The notes under the pieces were generated by a model. The model had not been told where the DNA came from. It worked only from the letters and a program-made list of their open reading frames with translations, and did not search any database. Both the position numbers and the translations under genes were made by a program. A stretch of DNA of 64,000 nt from the NCBI GenBank assembly GCA_031291675.1, contig JARLIO010000052.1, positions 34,019 to 98,018 of the forward strand. The letters run 5' to 3'. Shown here piece by piece: positions 47,768 to 56,620 of the stretch (positions are counted from its first letter, which is position 1; each line of letters begins with the position of its first letter). This DNA comes from Azospirillaceae bacterium. Its GTDB lineage: Bacteria; Pseudomonadota; Alphaproteobacteria; Azospirillales; Azospirillaceae.

Positions 47768-48418
47768 ATGGCCGTGCCAACGTCAGAAGCCCCGATGACA
47801 CCGGCGCCATTTTTGCGAGGATTTGGAGCAGAGTCGGCTTGTACGGTTTCCGACCTGATCCGCTGCGTCGGCGTTCCGGCCCACGAGATCACGCCCAAAA
47901 TCATGGGGGCGTTCACCCTGCTGATGGCGGAGATCCGGCGCCTGCGCCTGGAAAAGGCCCAGTCGGAATCTCGGATCGAAGAGCTGCGTGGCACCGCGCC
48001 CGCCCCGATGTCAAATCGTGAAGCCTTCGACAAGTTGGCGGAAACCTTGCTCGCCGCGGCACGACGCGACGGCCATGAAGCCACCTTGCTGCATGTCGTC
48101 GTTGAAGACATCGATGGTATCAACGGGCGCTTCGGCTTTGACGTGGGCGATCAGGTCCTGGTGCAGGTTGCCGGGATCCTCAAGGCGGAAACGCGGGCCA
48201 GCGACCTTGTGGGGCGGATCGCCGGGGCCCATTTCGCCGTGTTGCTGGCCGATGGCACCACCGCCGACGCCCGGGTGCTGTCGCACCGACTCGATCACGC
48301 GCTGGCACAACAGCCGTTCGACGGTCCCACCGGCCCGCTGTCGATCCGATTGCGCCACACCATCCATCCGGCGACGGGCGCCGTCGCACCGGTCAACCGG
48401 TTGATTTCGGCGGCATAA
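47768..48418 (+). CDS. Degenerate GGDEF-domain protein
   Basis: A 216-residue protein with a short helical N-terminal part (coiled coil about 48-75) and a C-terminal GGDEF fold. The signature loop reads RIAGAHFAVLL (AGAHF at 152-156) where active enzymes have GGDEF or GGEEF, so diguanylate cyclase activity is very unlikely. The metal-site Asp in EDIDGINGRFG is kept. It could be a c-di-GMP or GTP sensor or a structural partner. The ATG at 47768 has GGAG eight bases upstream. No partner EAL gene is nearby. Confidence 0.8.
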   Translation: MAVPTSEAPMTPAPFLRGFGAESACTVSDLIRCVGVPAHEITPKIMGAFTLLMAEIRRLRLEKAQSESRIEELRGTAPAPMSNREAFDKLAETLLAAARRDGHEATLLHVVVEDIDGINGRFGFDVGDQVLVQVAGILKAETRASDLVGRIAGAHFAVLLADGTTADARVLSHRLDHALAQQPFDGPTGPLSIRLRHTIHPATGAVAPVNRLISAA

Positions 48419-48475
48419 CGCCCGCGGCCGCGCGGCCGGAGCCCCGGGCGGTCCGGGGCCAAACCGGCCCGCCGT

Positions 48476-48676
48476 TCAGGCGATAATGTCGGGCAACAGC
48501 CGGCTTTCCAGACGGGCAATCTGATCCTTCAGCGCCAACTTGCGTTTCTTCAAACGCTGGAGTTGGAGCTGATCGAAGGGCGCCTGCTCGGCGAGTCTTG
48601 CGATCACGTCGTCCAGGTCGCGGTGCTCGGTGCGGAGCAAGGCGAGTTTTTGTTGCAAGATTTCCTGTTCGTTCAT
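48476..48676 (-). CDS. DUF465 (YdcH-type) small protein
   Basis: A 66-residue, all-helical, charged protein of the DUF465/YdcH family. The two amphipathic helices are LLRTEHRDLDDVIARLAEQ and LQRLKKRKLALKDQIARLE, linked by a short proline-containing turn (APFDQLQ). Function is unknown. It lies 57 bp from the convergent GGDEF-like gene. A second member of the same family is at 50868-51041. Confidence 0.88.
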   Translation of the reverse strand: MNEQEILQQKLALLRTEHRDLDDVIARLAEQAPFDQLQLQRLKKRKLALKDQIARLESRLLPDIIA

Positions 48677-48915
48677 CGTCGATTGGAAGCGGCGCCGGTA
48701 AAGTGCAGCGGATCATAGCAGAAACCGGACGCCGGCACCGAGCCCTGCGTGCTTGGCGCTGCGTGTTGTTGCGACAATGCCGCGATCAGGTAGACTGACA
48801 GGCTGCGGGTCGATGGTCGCCATCGATCGGAATCGGCGATGGACGGAAACGGCAGCGCGCCCCCCGTGATCGTCGGGAATGGCAACAGGCTGCGTTTAAC
48901 TGAGGTGATTGATCC

Positions 48916-50004
48916 ATGGTCGGCGGCGAAAAAAGAATTGGTATTCTGACCAGCGGCGGCGATTGTGCTGGATTGAATGCGGCCATCCGGGCGGCCGTTC
49001 ACCGCGCCACGTTAACCTATGGCTGGCAGGTCATTGGCCTTCTTGAGGGCACGGCAGGGTTGCTGACTCGCCCCGTCCGATACGAGGTCCTCAATCTCAG
49101 CATGGTCAGCGGGACCATGTTGCGCATGGGCGGCACCATCCTGGGAACCACCAATCGCGGCAACCCCTTCGCGTTCCCGATGGCCGATGGCACCATCAAG
49201 GACCGTACCGCGGAAATCATCGGCGGTTGCCGGGAACTCGGCCTGGATGCGCTGATCGGCATCGGCGGCGATGGCAGCATGGCCATCCTGCGCCGGATTG
49301 CCCAGCAGGGCGGCCTCAACCTCGTCGGCGTGCCCAAGACTATCGACAATGACATCGGCATGACCGAGGTCTCGATCGGCTACGACACCGCGGTTGCCGT
49401 CGCCACCGAGGCGCTGGACCGGCTGCAGCCAACGGCGGCCAGCCATGCCCGGGTGATGGTCCTGGAAGTCATGGGCCGCGATGCCGGCCACATCGCCCTG
49501 GCCGCTGGCATCGCCGGCGGCGCCGACGTCGTTCTGATCCCCGAGATCCCCTACAATATCGACTCGGTCGCGCGGAAAATCCGCGAGGTCCGCAGCCAGG
49601 GCCGTAATTTTGCCCTGGTCGTGGTGTCCGAGGCGGTTCGCACCGCCGACGGCAAGGAAATCCAGATGGTGTATCAGGGTGGGGAGACGCGGTTCGGCGG
49701 CATCGGCCATTACATCAGCCAGCAGATTGCCGCGGCGACCGGTGCCGAAACCCGGGTCACCGTCCTGGGCCATGTGCAACGCGGCAGCATGCCCAGCCCG
49801 CGGGACCGGTTGATTGCCTCGGCCTTCGGCGTCCACGCGGTCGACCTGATCGCCGAGGGCAAGTTCGATCGTATGGTGGCCTGGTCGAACCGCGAAGTGA
49901 TCGACGTCCCGATCGAGGACGCGATCGCCCGCTATCAGGCGGTCGAGCTTGACGGTGCTCTGGCCCGCACCGCCCGCGGCCTGGGCATCTGCCTCGGCGA
50001 CTGA
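48916..50004 (+). CDS. 6-phosphofructokinase (PfkA superfamily; ATP or pyrophosphate dependent)
   Basis: A 362-residue phosphofructokinase. The motif GIGGDGS (residues 115-121) has Gly where pyrophosphate-dependent enzymes usually have Asp, while PKTIDND (140-146) has the Lys typical of the pyrophosphate type; Asp144 is the catalytic base. This mixed pattern is known from a subgroup that includes actinobacterial ATP-dependent enzymes. The phosphoryl donor therefore cannot be settled from sequence. GAGGTGA precedes the ATG. It interconverts fructose 6-phosphate and fructose 1,6-bisphosphate. Confidence 0.9.
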   Translation: MVGGEKRIGILTSGGDCAGLNAAIRAAVHRATLTYGWQVIGLLEGTAGLLTRPVRYEVLNLSMVSGTMLRMGGTILGTTNRGNPFAFPMADGTIKDRTAEIIGGCRELGLDALIGIGGDGSMAILRRIAQQGGLNLVGVPKTIDNDIGMTEVSIGYDTAVAVATEALDRLQPTAASHARVMVLEVMGRDAGHIALAAGIAGGADVVLIPEIPYNIDSVARKIREVRSQGRNFALVVVSEAVRTADGKEIQMVYQGGETRFGGIGHYISQQIAAATGAETRVTVLGHVQRGSMPSPRDRLIASAFGVHAVDLIAEGKFDRMVAWSNREVIDVPIEDAIARYQAVELDGALARTARGLGICLGD

Positions 50005-50005
50005 C

Positions 50006-50031
50006 GCCCCCGCAGCACAGGACCCGGGGGC
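50006..50031 (+). terminator. Candidate terminator after the phosphofructokinase gene
   Basis: GCCCCCG (50006-50012) and CGGGGGC (50025-50031) form a 7-bp GC stem directly after the stop codon, in the convergent spacer with ubiX. No U-tract follows. Confidence 0.4.
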
Positions 50032-50120
50032 TATACGACGAGGTTCGCTCGCCCCAAACCGCGCGCGCTATCCCCGCCCCCCGGGGCAGCGGCGAGGGGT
50101 TAAACACGCGGCGGCCGGTA

Positions 50121-50732
50121 TCAGATCTCGGAATCACCGGGCGATGCGGTATCCCGGGCCGGAACATCCTCCTTCCAACGGCGGACCCGGCCACAATCGA
50201 GCCCGAACAGGTCGAGCACGCGCCCGACGCTATGGTCGACGATATCGTCGAGGTTCCGGGGCCTAGTGTAAAAGGCCGGAACCGGCGGGCTGACGATCGC
50301 ACCCAGCTCGGTCACCGCGACCATGGTGCGCAAGTGGCCAAGATGCAGTGGCGTCTCACGAACCATCAGGACCAGGCGCCGACGCTCTTTCAAGACAACG
50401 TCCGCGGCCCGCGTCAACAGGCTGGCCGTGATTCCGGTTGCGATCTCGCTCAGGGTCCGGATCGAGCACGGGGCGACAATCATCCCCAGCGTCGGGAAAC
50501 TGCCGCTGGAAATCGCGGCACCGACATCCTGCACCGGGTAATTCACGTCAGCCAGCGCGCGAACATCCGCAGGTTTCAATATCGTCTCCGCCGCGATTGT
50601 CATTTCAGCGGCACGGCTCATCACCAGATGGCTCTCGATCCCCAATTCGCGAAGAATTTCGAGAGTCCGGATGCCGTAGATGGCGCCGGAGGCGCCGCTG
50701 ATACCAACGATCAATCGCGATGGTTTTGCCAT
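50121..50732 (-). CDS. ubiX: Flavin prenyltransferase UbiX
   Basis: UbiX makes the prenylated FMN cofactor used by the UbiD decarboxylase in ubiquinone synthesis. The 203 residues show the FMN-binding GISGASGAIYG motif, the SHLVMSRAAE strand, the APCSIRTLSEIATG loop and the RRRLVLMVRETPL segment of the family. The ATG at 50732 begins MAKPSRLIVGIS, which fits the family; a longer frame adds ten residues. No ubiD lies beside it. Confidence 0.94.
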   Translation of the reverse strand: MAKPSRLIVGISGASGAIYGIRTLEILRELGIESHLVMSRAAEMTIAAETILKPADVRALADVNYPVQDVGAAISSGSFPTLGMIVAPCSIRTLSEIATGITASLLTRAADVVLKERRRLVLMVRETPLHLGHLRTMVAVTELGAIVSPPVPAFYTRPRNLDDIVDHSVGRVLDLFGLDCGRVRRWKEDVPARDTASPGDSEI

Positions 50733-50867
50733 GACACCCGCTATTATTCCCGCAGCAAGCAACGGCCCGAATTCCCGTTCTTGACTCTCTGGTGACGACG
50801 TAATAACATTAATATATCGAGAGAAATTCGGAACTTATGTTGCCACATCAAACAGATGGAGCACCGA

Positions 50868-51041
50868 ATGTCCTTTGCGGAGCGGCTGGAATCCCTGCGG
50901 ACCAAGCATGCGACACTTGATAGCCAATTGAAACTGGAGAGCCAAGGCCCGGCGCCCGATTGCGTCGTCCTCTCGCGGCTGAAACGCGAGAAATTGCGCT
51001 TGAAGGACGAGATGACGCGAATCAAGCGCGTTATCCATTAG
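50868..51041 (+). CDS. DUF465 family small protein (second copy)
   Basis: A 57-residue two-helix protein with the same DUF465 layout as the gene at 48476-48676: first helix FAERLESLRTKHATLDSQLK, second helix LSRLKREKLRLKDEM. The ATG at 50868 has GGAG six bases upstream, which favours it over the ATG four codons earlier. It is divergent from ubiX and converges on the degP gene. The two DUF465 proteins are related in layout but not close copies. Confidence 0.82.
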   Translation: MSFAERLESLRTKHATLDSQLKLESQGPAPDCVVLSRLKREKLRLKDEMTRIKRVIH

Positions 51042-51103
51042 GGCCGTGGCGCCACGGCCGCGATCCGCGGGCCGAGGCGCCTCCTTTTCCCAACCGGCGG
51101 CCC

Positions 51104-52654
51104 TTAGCCCTGGGCGATCGCCAAGGCGACGAAACGCAGGTCACCCTGGCGATCAACCAGCAGCAAAACCGATTTGCGCCCGTCATCCTTGGCCTTGTTG
51201 ATCTTATCGACGACGTCGCCCGGCTTGGTGACGTCCTCCTGAGCGACTTCGACAATCACGTCGCCGGGGCGCAGCCCCTTTTCCGAGGCGGGACCGGTGC
51301 TGGCAACCTCGGTGATGACGACACCATTGAGCGCCTCGTTGAGATTGTACTGTTTGCGCAGCTCGGTCGTGAGGCTCGACAGCTTCAAACCGAGAACGCT
51401 GATCGTCTGGGCCGGGGCCGGGGCCGGTGTTTCATCGCCGCCGGCACTGACCAGACCCGATTGCTCTGCGGCCTCCAGTTCCCCGACCTTGACGCTGAGG
51501 TCAATCGGCTGACCCTTGCGCCACACCGTCACCGGAACCGCCCGCCCGATCTCGGTCTCGGCGACGATGCGTGGCAACCGGCGCATGTCCGTCACATCCT
51601 TGCCGTCGAAGGTCAGAATGACGTCGCCGGCCTGGATCCCGGCATCGACCGCGGGTCCTTTGGCGGTCACGCTGGCGACCAGGGCGCCGCTGGCCTTGGC
51701 CAGACGCAGGGTATCGGCAATTTCGGGGGTAACACCTTGAATCTTGACACCCAGCCAGCCGCGGCGCGTGTGGCCATACTTCCGCAACTGCTCGACAACC
51801 GGCTTGGCCAGGGCGGAAGGAATGGCAAAACCGATCCCGACCGAACCACCGGAGGGCGAGAAGATCGCGGTGTTGATGCCAATCACCTCGCCATTCAGGT
51901 TGAACATCGGCCCGCCGGAATTGCCACGATTGATCGAGGCATCGGTCTGCAGGAAATCGTCATAGGGCCCCGCATTGATATCGCGCGCCCGCGCCGAAAT
52001 GATCCCCGACGTCACCGTCCCGCCCAGGCCGAACGGATTGCCGATCGCCAACACCCAATCGCCGACTCGCATGGTATCGCTGTTGCCAAACGGAACCGCG
52101 GTCAGGGGTTTGTCCGACTTGACTTTCAAAAGCGCGATGTCGGTTTTGGTATCGCGGCCGACCACCTCGGCCTTCAGGTTGGTATCGTCATGCAGAACCA
52201 CCATGATCTCATCGGCATCCTGGATCACATGGTTGTTGGTAACGACATAGCCGTCCGGATCGACGATGAACCCGGATCCCAGCGAGGTGGCCCGGCGCGG
52301 CGGCGCGTCGCCGCGGCCATCCTGATGATCGAAGAAATCCTTGAAGAAATCTTCGAACGGCGAGCCGGGGGGCAGCTGGGGCGTCTCGGGGCCGGTCTTG
52401 GGCGCGCCGGGCTTGGCAGCGATCGTTTGTGTCGTCGAAATGTTGACGACCGCCGGCAGGAGTTTTTCCGCCAGATCGGCGAAGCCATGGGACACATCTC
52501 GCGTCATTTCGGCAGCCACGGCCGCCGCCATCGGGACGGCCGTAGAACCCAGCAATGCAGCCGCCAACACCGCGACAAGGTGCCATCGAGGCGAACGAGG
52601 CGGCCTCGCGGCCGGTGCCGGACGATTGACAAGGCTGCGGGCAAACATGGTCAC
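51104..52654 (-). CDS. degP: Periplasmic serine protease of the DegP/HtrA family
   Basis: A 516-residue envelope protease and chaperone. An N-terminal signal anchor (about 22-48) is followed by a trypsin-like domain with catalytic triad His142 (TNNHVI), Asp172 (TDIALLKV) and Ser246 (GNSGGP), then two PDZ domains (about 315-395 and 425-505). A Gly/Pro-rich linker precedes the protease domain. The start is GTG, with GGAG upstream at spacing ten; an ATG two codons in is possible. It follows hflKC after a 509-bp gap, and both act in envelope protein quality control. Confidence 0.93.
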   Translation of the reverse strand: MTMFARSLVNRPAPAARPPRSPRWHLVAVLAAALLGSTAVPMAAAVAAEMTRDVSHGFADLAEKLLPAVVNISTTQTIAAKPGAPKTGPETPQLPPGSPFEDFFKDFFDHQDGRGDAPPRRATSLGSGFIVDPDGYVVTNNHVIQDADEIMVVLHDDTNLKAEVVGRDTKTDIALLKVKSDKPLTAVPFGNSDTMRVGDWVLAIGNPFGLGGTVTSGIISARARDINAGPYDDFLQTDASINRGNSGGPMFNLNGEVIGINTAIFSPSGGSVGIGFAIPSALAKPVVEQLRKYGHTRRGWLGVKIQGVTPEIADTLRLAKASGALVASVTAKGPAVDAGIQAGDVILTFDGKDVTDMRRLPRIVAETEIGRAVPVTVWRKGQPIDLSVKVGELEAAEQSGLVSAGGDETPAPAPAQTISVLGLKLSSLTTELRKQYNLNEALNGVVITEVASTGPASEKGLRPGDVIVEVAQEDVTKPGDVVDKINKAKDDGRKSVLLLVDRQGDLRFVALAIAQG

Positions 52655-53163
52655 GAGAAGTCGTCTCCTTATTCGCTGATCCGGAGGCGCCCGGAAAAGC
52701 CGCGTTCAAACGCGACGCCGCTGTTGCGTCGATCGGCGCGCGGGCGCCCGTGCGGACACTCGAAAATCCCGGCCACCGCCGGGACCCGGGTCGCGCGAAC
52801 CCGGCTGTCTAATCCCGGCCCCGGCGGGCCGATGCATCCGGACACCGAACGTTCCGGGTTCCCATTATTCCGAATCGGCGGTGGCGCCGCGGCAGCAACC
52901 GCTTGTCACCGACGACCCGGCTTGTCCCCGTTCTGATTAGAATAGGATGGAACCGCTGGCAAGCGATAGCCGACCGCAGATCCTCAGCAATTCGGCCTGC
53001 CGTCGATTCGCGGGTCGTGCCATCCGGCCCATCCGCCCTGCGGTCTCGTGTTCCGGCGCAGACGCCTGGTACCCGCCAACGTGTCGGAGCCGGAACACAA
53101 AACCAAAGAATAACCTGGCGTTACGGCCGAACGGACCGGGTACGGCCCGTTCGTGTCGCAACG
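52655..53163. other. Spacer between hflC and degP
   Basis: 509 bp without a supported gene. A strong hairpin at 53128-53153 (11-bp stem CGAACGGACCG with one mismatch, loop GGTA) lies 10 bp after the hflC stop on the minus strand and may end hflKC transcription. The long plus-strand open frame that crosses this region continues antisense through hflC and is a shadow. No degP promoter was recognised. Confidence 0.6.
53128..53153 (-). terminator. Candidate terminator of hflKC
   Basis: CGAACGGACCG (53128-53138) pairs with CGGCCCGTTCG (53143-53153), one mismatch, four-base loop. On the minus strand it is followed at a distance of about 16 bases by a T-rich run, so termination is plausible but not textbook. 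Confidence 0.5.
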
Positions 53164-54153
53164 CTAGTCCGCCGCCGGCTTGTCCCCGACGGGTTTGTCC
53201 ACAGTTGGCGTGCTGACCGGATCAGGCTTGGAGCCCGCATCGCCGACGCCGGGCGCCGGCAGTGCCGGCGCCGCCCCAATTCCCGGCGCCGTCGACAGGT
53301 CGGCAAAGTACCGGAAGAACTCGCCCGTCGGCGTCAGAACCATCGTGGTCGTGTCCCGCGGAAACGATTCCCGATAGGCCTGAAGTGTCCGGTAGAAGGC
53401 GTAGAACTGCGGATCTCCGGCTGTTGCATCAGAGATGATGCGCGAGGCCTGATTATCGCCCTCGCCGCGCAGGATCTGCGCGTCGCGTTGCGCCTCGGCC
53501 AGGATCACCGTGCGTTCCCGTTCGGCGCGGGCGCGGATCTGCTGGGCCTGTTCCTGGCCCTGGGCCCGGAATTCGGCGGCTTCCCGCTCCCGTTCCGAGC
53601 GCATCCGGGCAAAGATCGCCTGGCTGGTCTCTTCGGGAAGGTCGGCCTGGCGGATGCGCACATCGACGATGACAATGCCAAAGCGGGTCGCCTCATCGTT
53701 GACCTGCTGTTTGATCTGCGCCATCACCTTGTCGCGTTCCCGCGACAACACCGCTTGCACGGTCACGCTGCCCAGGACGCGGCGCAGCGAGGACACCACG
53801 ATGGTGTTGAGACGCTGCTCCAGCACCGCCTCGGTGCCAACGCTCTGATAAAAGCGCAGCGGATCGACGATGCGGTAGCGGGCAAAACAATCGACATCCA
53901 GCCGTTTCTGATCCGCCAGGATCAGCTGTTCGGCGGGAGGATCGACGTCGAGCACCCGGTTGTCATACTGGACGACATCCTGGATGAACGGAATCTTGAG
54001 CTTCAATCCCGGTTGGGTGATCACCCGGATCGGTTCACCAAATTGCAGCACCAGCGCCTGACCGGTCTGATAGACGGTGAACAGGCTGCTGGAGGCGACG
54101 ATGACGGCAAACAGGATCAGGATGCCGATGGTCGCGAGCCGTGTGCGGTTCAT
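53164..54153 (-). CDS. hflC: HflC, FtsH protease modulator
   Basis: A 329-residue SPFH-domain (stomatin/prohibitin-like) protein anchored by one N-terminal helix (about 8-28) and exposed to the periplasm. With HflK it forms the large cage around the FtsH protease. The SPFH core includes GQALVLQFGEPIRVI and ALEQRLNTIV-type segments, followed by a long charged helix rich in Arg, Glu and Gln (REREAAEFRAQGQEQAQQ). The C terminus is Pro/Ala/Asp-rich. Its ATG overlaps the hflK stop as ATGA. Confidence 0.95.
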   Translation of the reverse strand: MNRTRLATIGILILFAVIVASSSLFTVYQTGQALVLQFGEPIRVITQPGLKLKIPFIQDVVQYDNRVLDVDPPAEQLILADQKRLDVDCFARYRIVDPLRFYQSVGTEAVLEQRLNTIVVSSLRRVLGSVTVQAVLSRERDKVMAQIKQQVNDEATRFGIVIVDVRIRQADLPEETSQAIFARMRSEREREAAEFRAQGQEQAQQIRARAERERTVILAEAQRDAQILRGEGDNQASRIISDATAGDPQFYAFYRTLQAYRESFPRDTTTMVLTPTGEFFRYFADLSTAPGIGAAPALPAPGVGDAGSKPDPVSTPTVDKPVGDKPAAD

Positions 54154-55349
54154 GGCTGGCTCCCCGGCTTCGGTGATGCCGCGCCCGATGCGACCGCCCC
54201 CTTGGCCGCTGACGCGGACGTGGATCCGGGGGTCGGCGCCGGCAATGTGCGCATCAGATCCGACAACGGCAGATAGGGTACGACGCCCTGCCCCGCTTTG
54301 CTGTCGATGACGACCTTGGGGGTATTGCGCAGAATCCCCTCCATGGTTTCAAGATACAGGCGCCGCGTGGTCACGTCCTTGGCCTGGGTATAAGCGGAAT
54401 AGACCGACTTGTAGCGCTGAGCATCACCCTGGGCCAGGCTGACGACCTGTTCGCGATAGGCCGAAGCCTCCTGAATCAGCCGTTCGACCTCACCGCGGGC
54501 CACGGGAATGATGTTGTTGCGATAGGCCTCGGCCTCATTGCGCACCCGCTCGCGATCGGCGCGAGCCCGTTGCACATCGTTGAAGGCATCGATCACCGCT
54601 GCCGGCGGATCGACCTTCTGCAACTGGACCTGGGTGATCTCAACGCCGGCCTGGTATTGGTCCAGGATCTGCTGCAGCAACTGCCGGGTGCTGTTTTCGA
54701 TGTCCTGACGGGCCTCGGTCAGGGCCGGCTGGATCTCGGTGCGTCCGATGACCTCGCGCATCGCGCTTTCGGCGGCTTTCTTGACCGTCATTTCCGGGTC
54801 ACGGATCTTGAACAGGAACTGTCCGGCGTCCTTGATTGCCCACAGAACCGTGAACTGGATATCGATGATGTTCTCATCGCCGGTCAGCATCATGCTTTCG
54901 TCGGGCATCTCGCGACCCGAGACGCCCCGGGCGTTTTCGCCCCCGGACCGGAAGCCGATTTCGATCCGGCTGACGCGCGTCACCTTCGGCGTCAGAACCG
55001 ATTCGATCGGCAGCGGAAGATGATAGCGCAAGCCGGGCTGCTCGGTGCGGATCCATTGGCCGAAACGAAGGACGACACCCTGCTCATCGGCCTGAACCCG
55101 ATAGAAGCCGCTCGCCAGCCAGATGACCACCAGGGCGGCACCGACGACAGCGAAGCCCCGACCACTGCCCATCCCGCCCGGCAACAGGCGCTTGAACCGC
55201 TCCTGACCACGGCGCAGCAGCTCCTCCAGATCCGGAGCCTGCGGGCCACCACCGCCACCGGGGCGACCCCATGGATTGGGACCACCGCCGTTGTTGGGTG
55301 GCGACCCCCACGGTCCACCGCCGCCGCCCCCCTGATTGCTCCAAGGCAT
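54150..55349 (-). CDS. hflK: HflK, FtsH protease modulator
   Basis: The partner of HflC, 399 residues. A glycine- and proline-rich N-terminal tail (about 1-45, with GGGGGGPWG) precedes the membrane helix (about 65-82) and SPFH domain (DEQGVVLRFGQWIRTEQPGL). A long helical region ends in a Ser/Ala/Pro-rich tail. The ATG at 55349 begins MPWSNQGGG and has AAGG six bases upstream; the ATG two codons earlier is too close to it. Divergent from the mrp gene with 143 bp between. Confidence 0.95.
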   Translation of the reverse strand: MPWSNQGGGGGGPWGSPPNNGGGPNPWGRPGGGGGPQAPDLEELLRRGQERFKRLLPGGMGSGRGFAVVGAALVVIWLASGFYRVQADEQGVVLRFGQWIRTEQPGLRYHLPLPIESVLTPKVTRVSRIEIGFRSGGENARGVSGREMPDESMMLTGDENIIDIQFTVLWAIKDAGQFLFKIRDPEMTVKKAAESAMREVIGRTEIQPALTEARQDIENSTRQLLQQILDQYQAGVEITQVQLQKVDPPAAVIDAFNDVQRARADRERVRNEAEAYRNNIIPVARGEVERLIQEASAYREQVVSLAQGDAQRYKSVYSAYTQAKDVTTRRLYLETMEGILRNTPKVVIDSKAGQGVVPYLPLSDLMRTLPAPTPGSTSASAAKGAVASGAASPKPGSQP

Positions 55350-55492
55350 CTGCATCCTTCCTTATCGTCCCGGTCCCGCCGAAATTCGGGGCCTTGCGTC
55401 GGCCTCTCCCGGCCTTATAGTACCAATATAGTGGTTTCGGTAGCGGCGGGCAGCATATCCGCTCTTATCGACAGGGTCCGGAGTTTCCAGCG

Positions 55493-56605
55493 ATGACACA
55501 GATCACCGAAAATCAGATCTTGGCGGCCCTGCGGACCGTTCCGGACCCCGACCGCAAGGCGGATATCGTCACGTTAAAGATGGTTTCGGGCCTCGCCGTC
55601 AAGGGAACGAACGTCACGTTCACGATCGAGGTTGATCCGGCGCGCGGCGCGCAGCTCGAACCGCTGCGTCACGCCGCGGAGAAGGCCGTTCTCGGCCTGC
55701 CCGGCGTCACCTCGGCCACGGCCATCCTGACCGCACACCGGACCGGCGTCGCCGCAACCACGGCCCAGGCCAGCGCCGGTGCCGCGGCGCCGCGCGCTTC
55801 GGCCCGGATCGAGCTTCCCGGCATCCGGGCGATCGTCGCGATCGCCTCGGGCAAGGGCGGTGTCGGCAAGTCGACGACCGCCACCAACCTGGCCCTGGCG
55901 ATGACCGCCAATGGCCTGCGGGTCGGTCTGCTTGATGCCGACATCTACGGGCCGTCGCAACCGCGCATGATGGGGATCAGCGGCAAGCCGACCTCCTATG
56001 ACGGCAAGACGTTGCAACCGATGGAACGGTTTGGCGTCAAGGTCATGAGCATCGGCTTCATGGTCGCCGAGGACACGCCGATGATCTGGCGCGGCCCGAT
56101 GGTGATGAGCGCGCTGCAGCAGATGCTGCGCGATGTCGCCTGGGGCGAGCTGGACATTCTGGTGGTGGACATGCCCCCGGGAACCGGCGACGCCCAGTTG
56201 ACGATGTCCCAGCAAGTCCCGCTCGCCGGTGCCGTGATCGTTTCGACGCCCCAGGACATCGCCTTGCTTGATGCGCGCAAGGGCCTCAACATGTTCCGCC
56301 GTGTCGACGTGCCGGTGCTGGGTATCATCGAGAATATGAGTTACTTCCTGTGTCCCCATTGCGGCGAACGCAGCGACATCTTCAGCCATGGCGGCGCCCG
56401 CCACGAAGCCGAAGCGCTGGGCACGACCTTCCTGGGTGAAATTCCGCTCGACATCGCGATCCGCGAAACCTCCGACTCCGGCCAGCCGATCACGGTCAGC
56501 CAGCCGGACAGTGCGCACGCCCAGGCCTACCGCGCCATTGCCGCGCGGATCTGGGATCAGGTCGCCGCCGGCCCGCAGCAGGGGCCCGCGATCAGCATTG
56601 AATGA
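55493..56605 (+). CDS. apbC: Mrp/NBP35-type iron-sulfur cluster carrier ATPase
   Basis: A 370-residue P-loop protein that carries and transfers 4Fe-4S clusters. An N-terminal MIP18-like domain (DUF59, about 1-85) is linked by an Ala-rich stretch to the ATPase domain with the deviant Walker A GKGGVGKST (120-128). The cluster-binding CPHC pair sits in the C-terminal half (YFLCPHCGERSDIF). It is followed 15 bases later by rluE. Names Mrp, ApbC and NBP35 refer to the same family. Confidence 0.94.
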   Translation: MTQITENQILAALRTVPDPDRKADIVTLKMVSGLAVKGTNVTFTIEVDPARGAQLEPLRHAAEKAVLGLPGVTSATAILTAHRTGVAATTAQASAGAAAPRASARIELPGIRAIVAIASGKGGVGKSTTATNLALAMTANGLRVGLLDADIYGPSQPRMMGISGKPTSYDGKTLQPMERFGVKVMSIGFMVAEDTPMIWRGPMVMSALQQMLRDVAWGELDILVVDMPPGTGDAQLTMSQQVPLAGAVIVSTPQDIALLDARKGLNMFRRVDVPVLGIIENMSYFLCPHCGERSDIFSHGGARHEAEALGTTFLGEIPLDIAIRETSDSGQPITVSQPDSAHAQAYRAIAARIWDQVAAGPQQGPAISIE

Positions 56606-56620
56606 TCGCGACGGCGACCG

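Noticed and set aside
52903..54276. 457-codon plus-strand frame through the hflC-degP gap
   Set aside because: Most of it is antisense to hflC, and the part in the gap is Arg-rich without any family feature.
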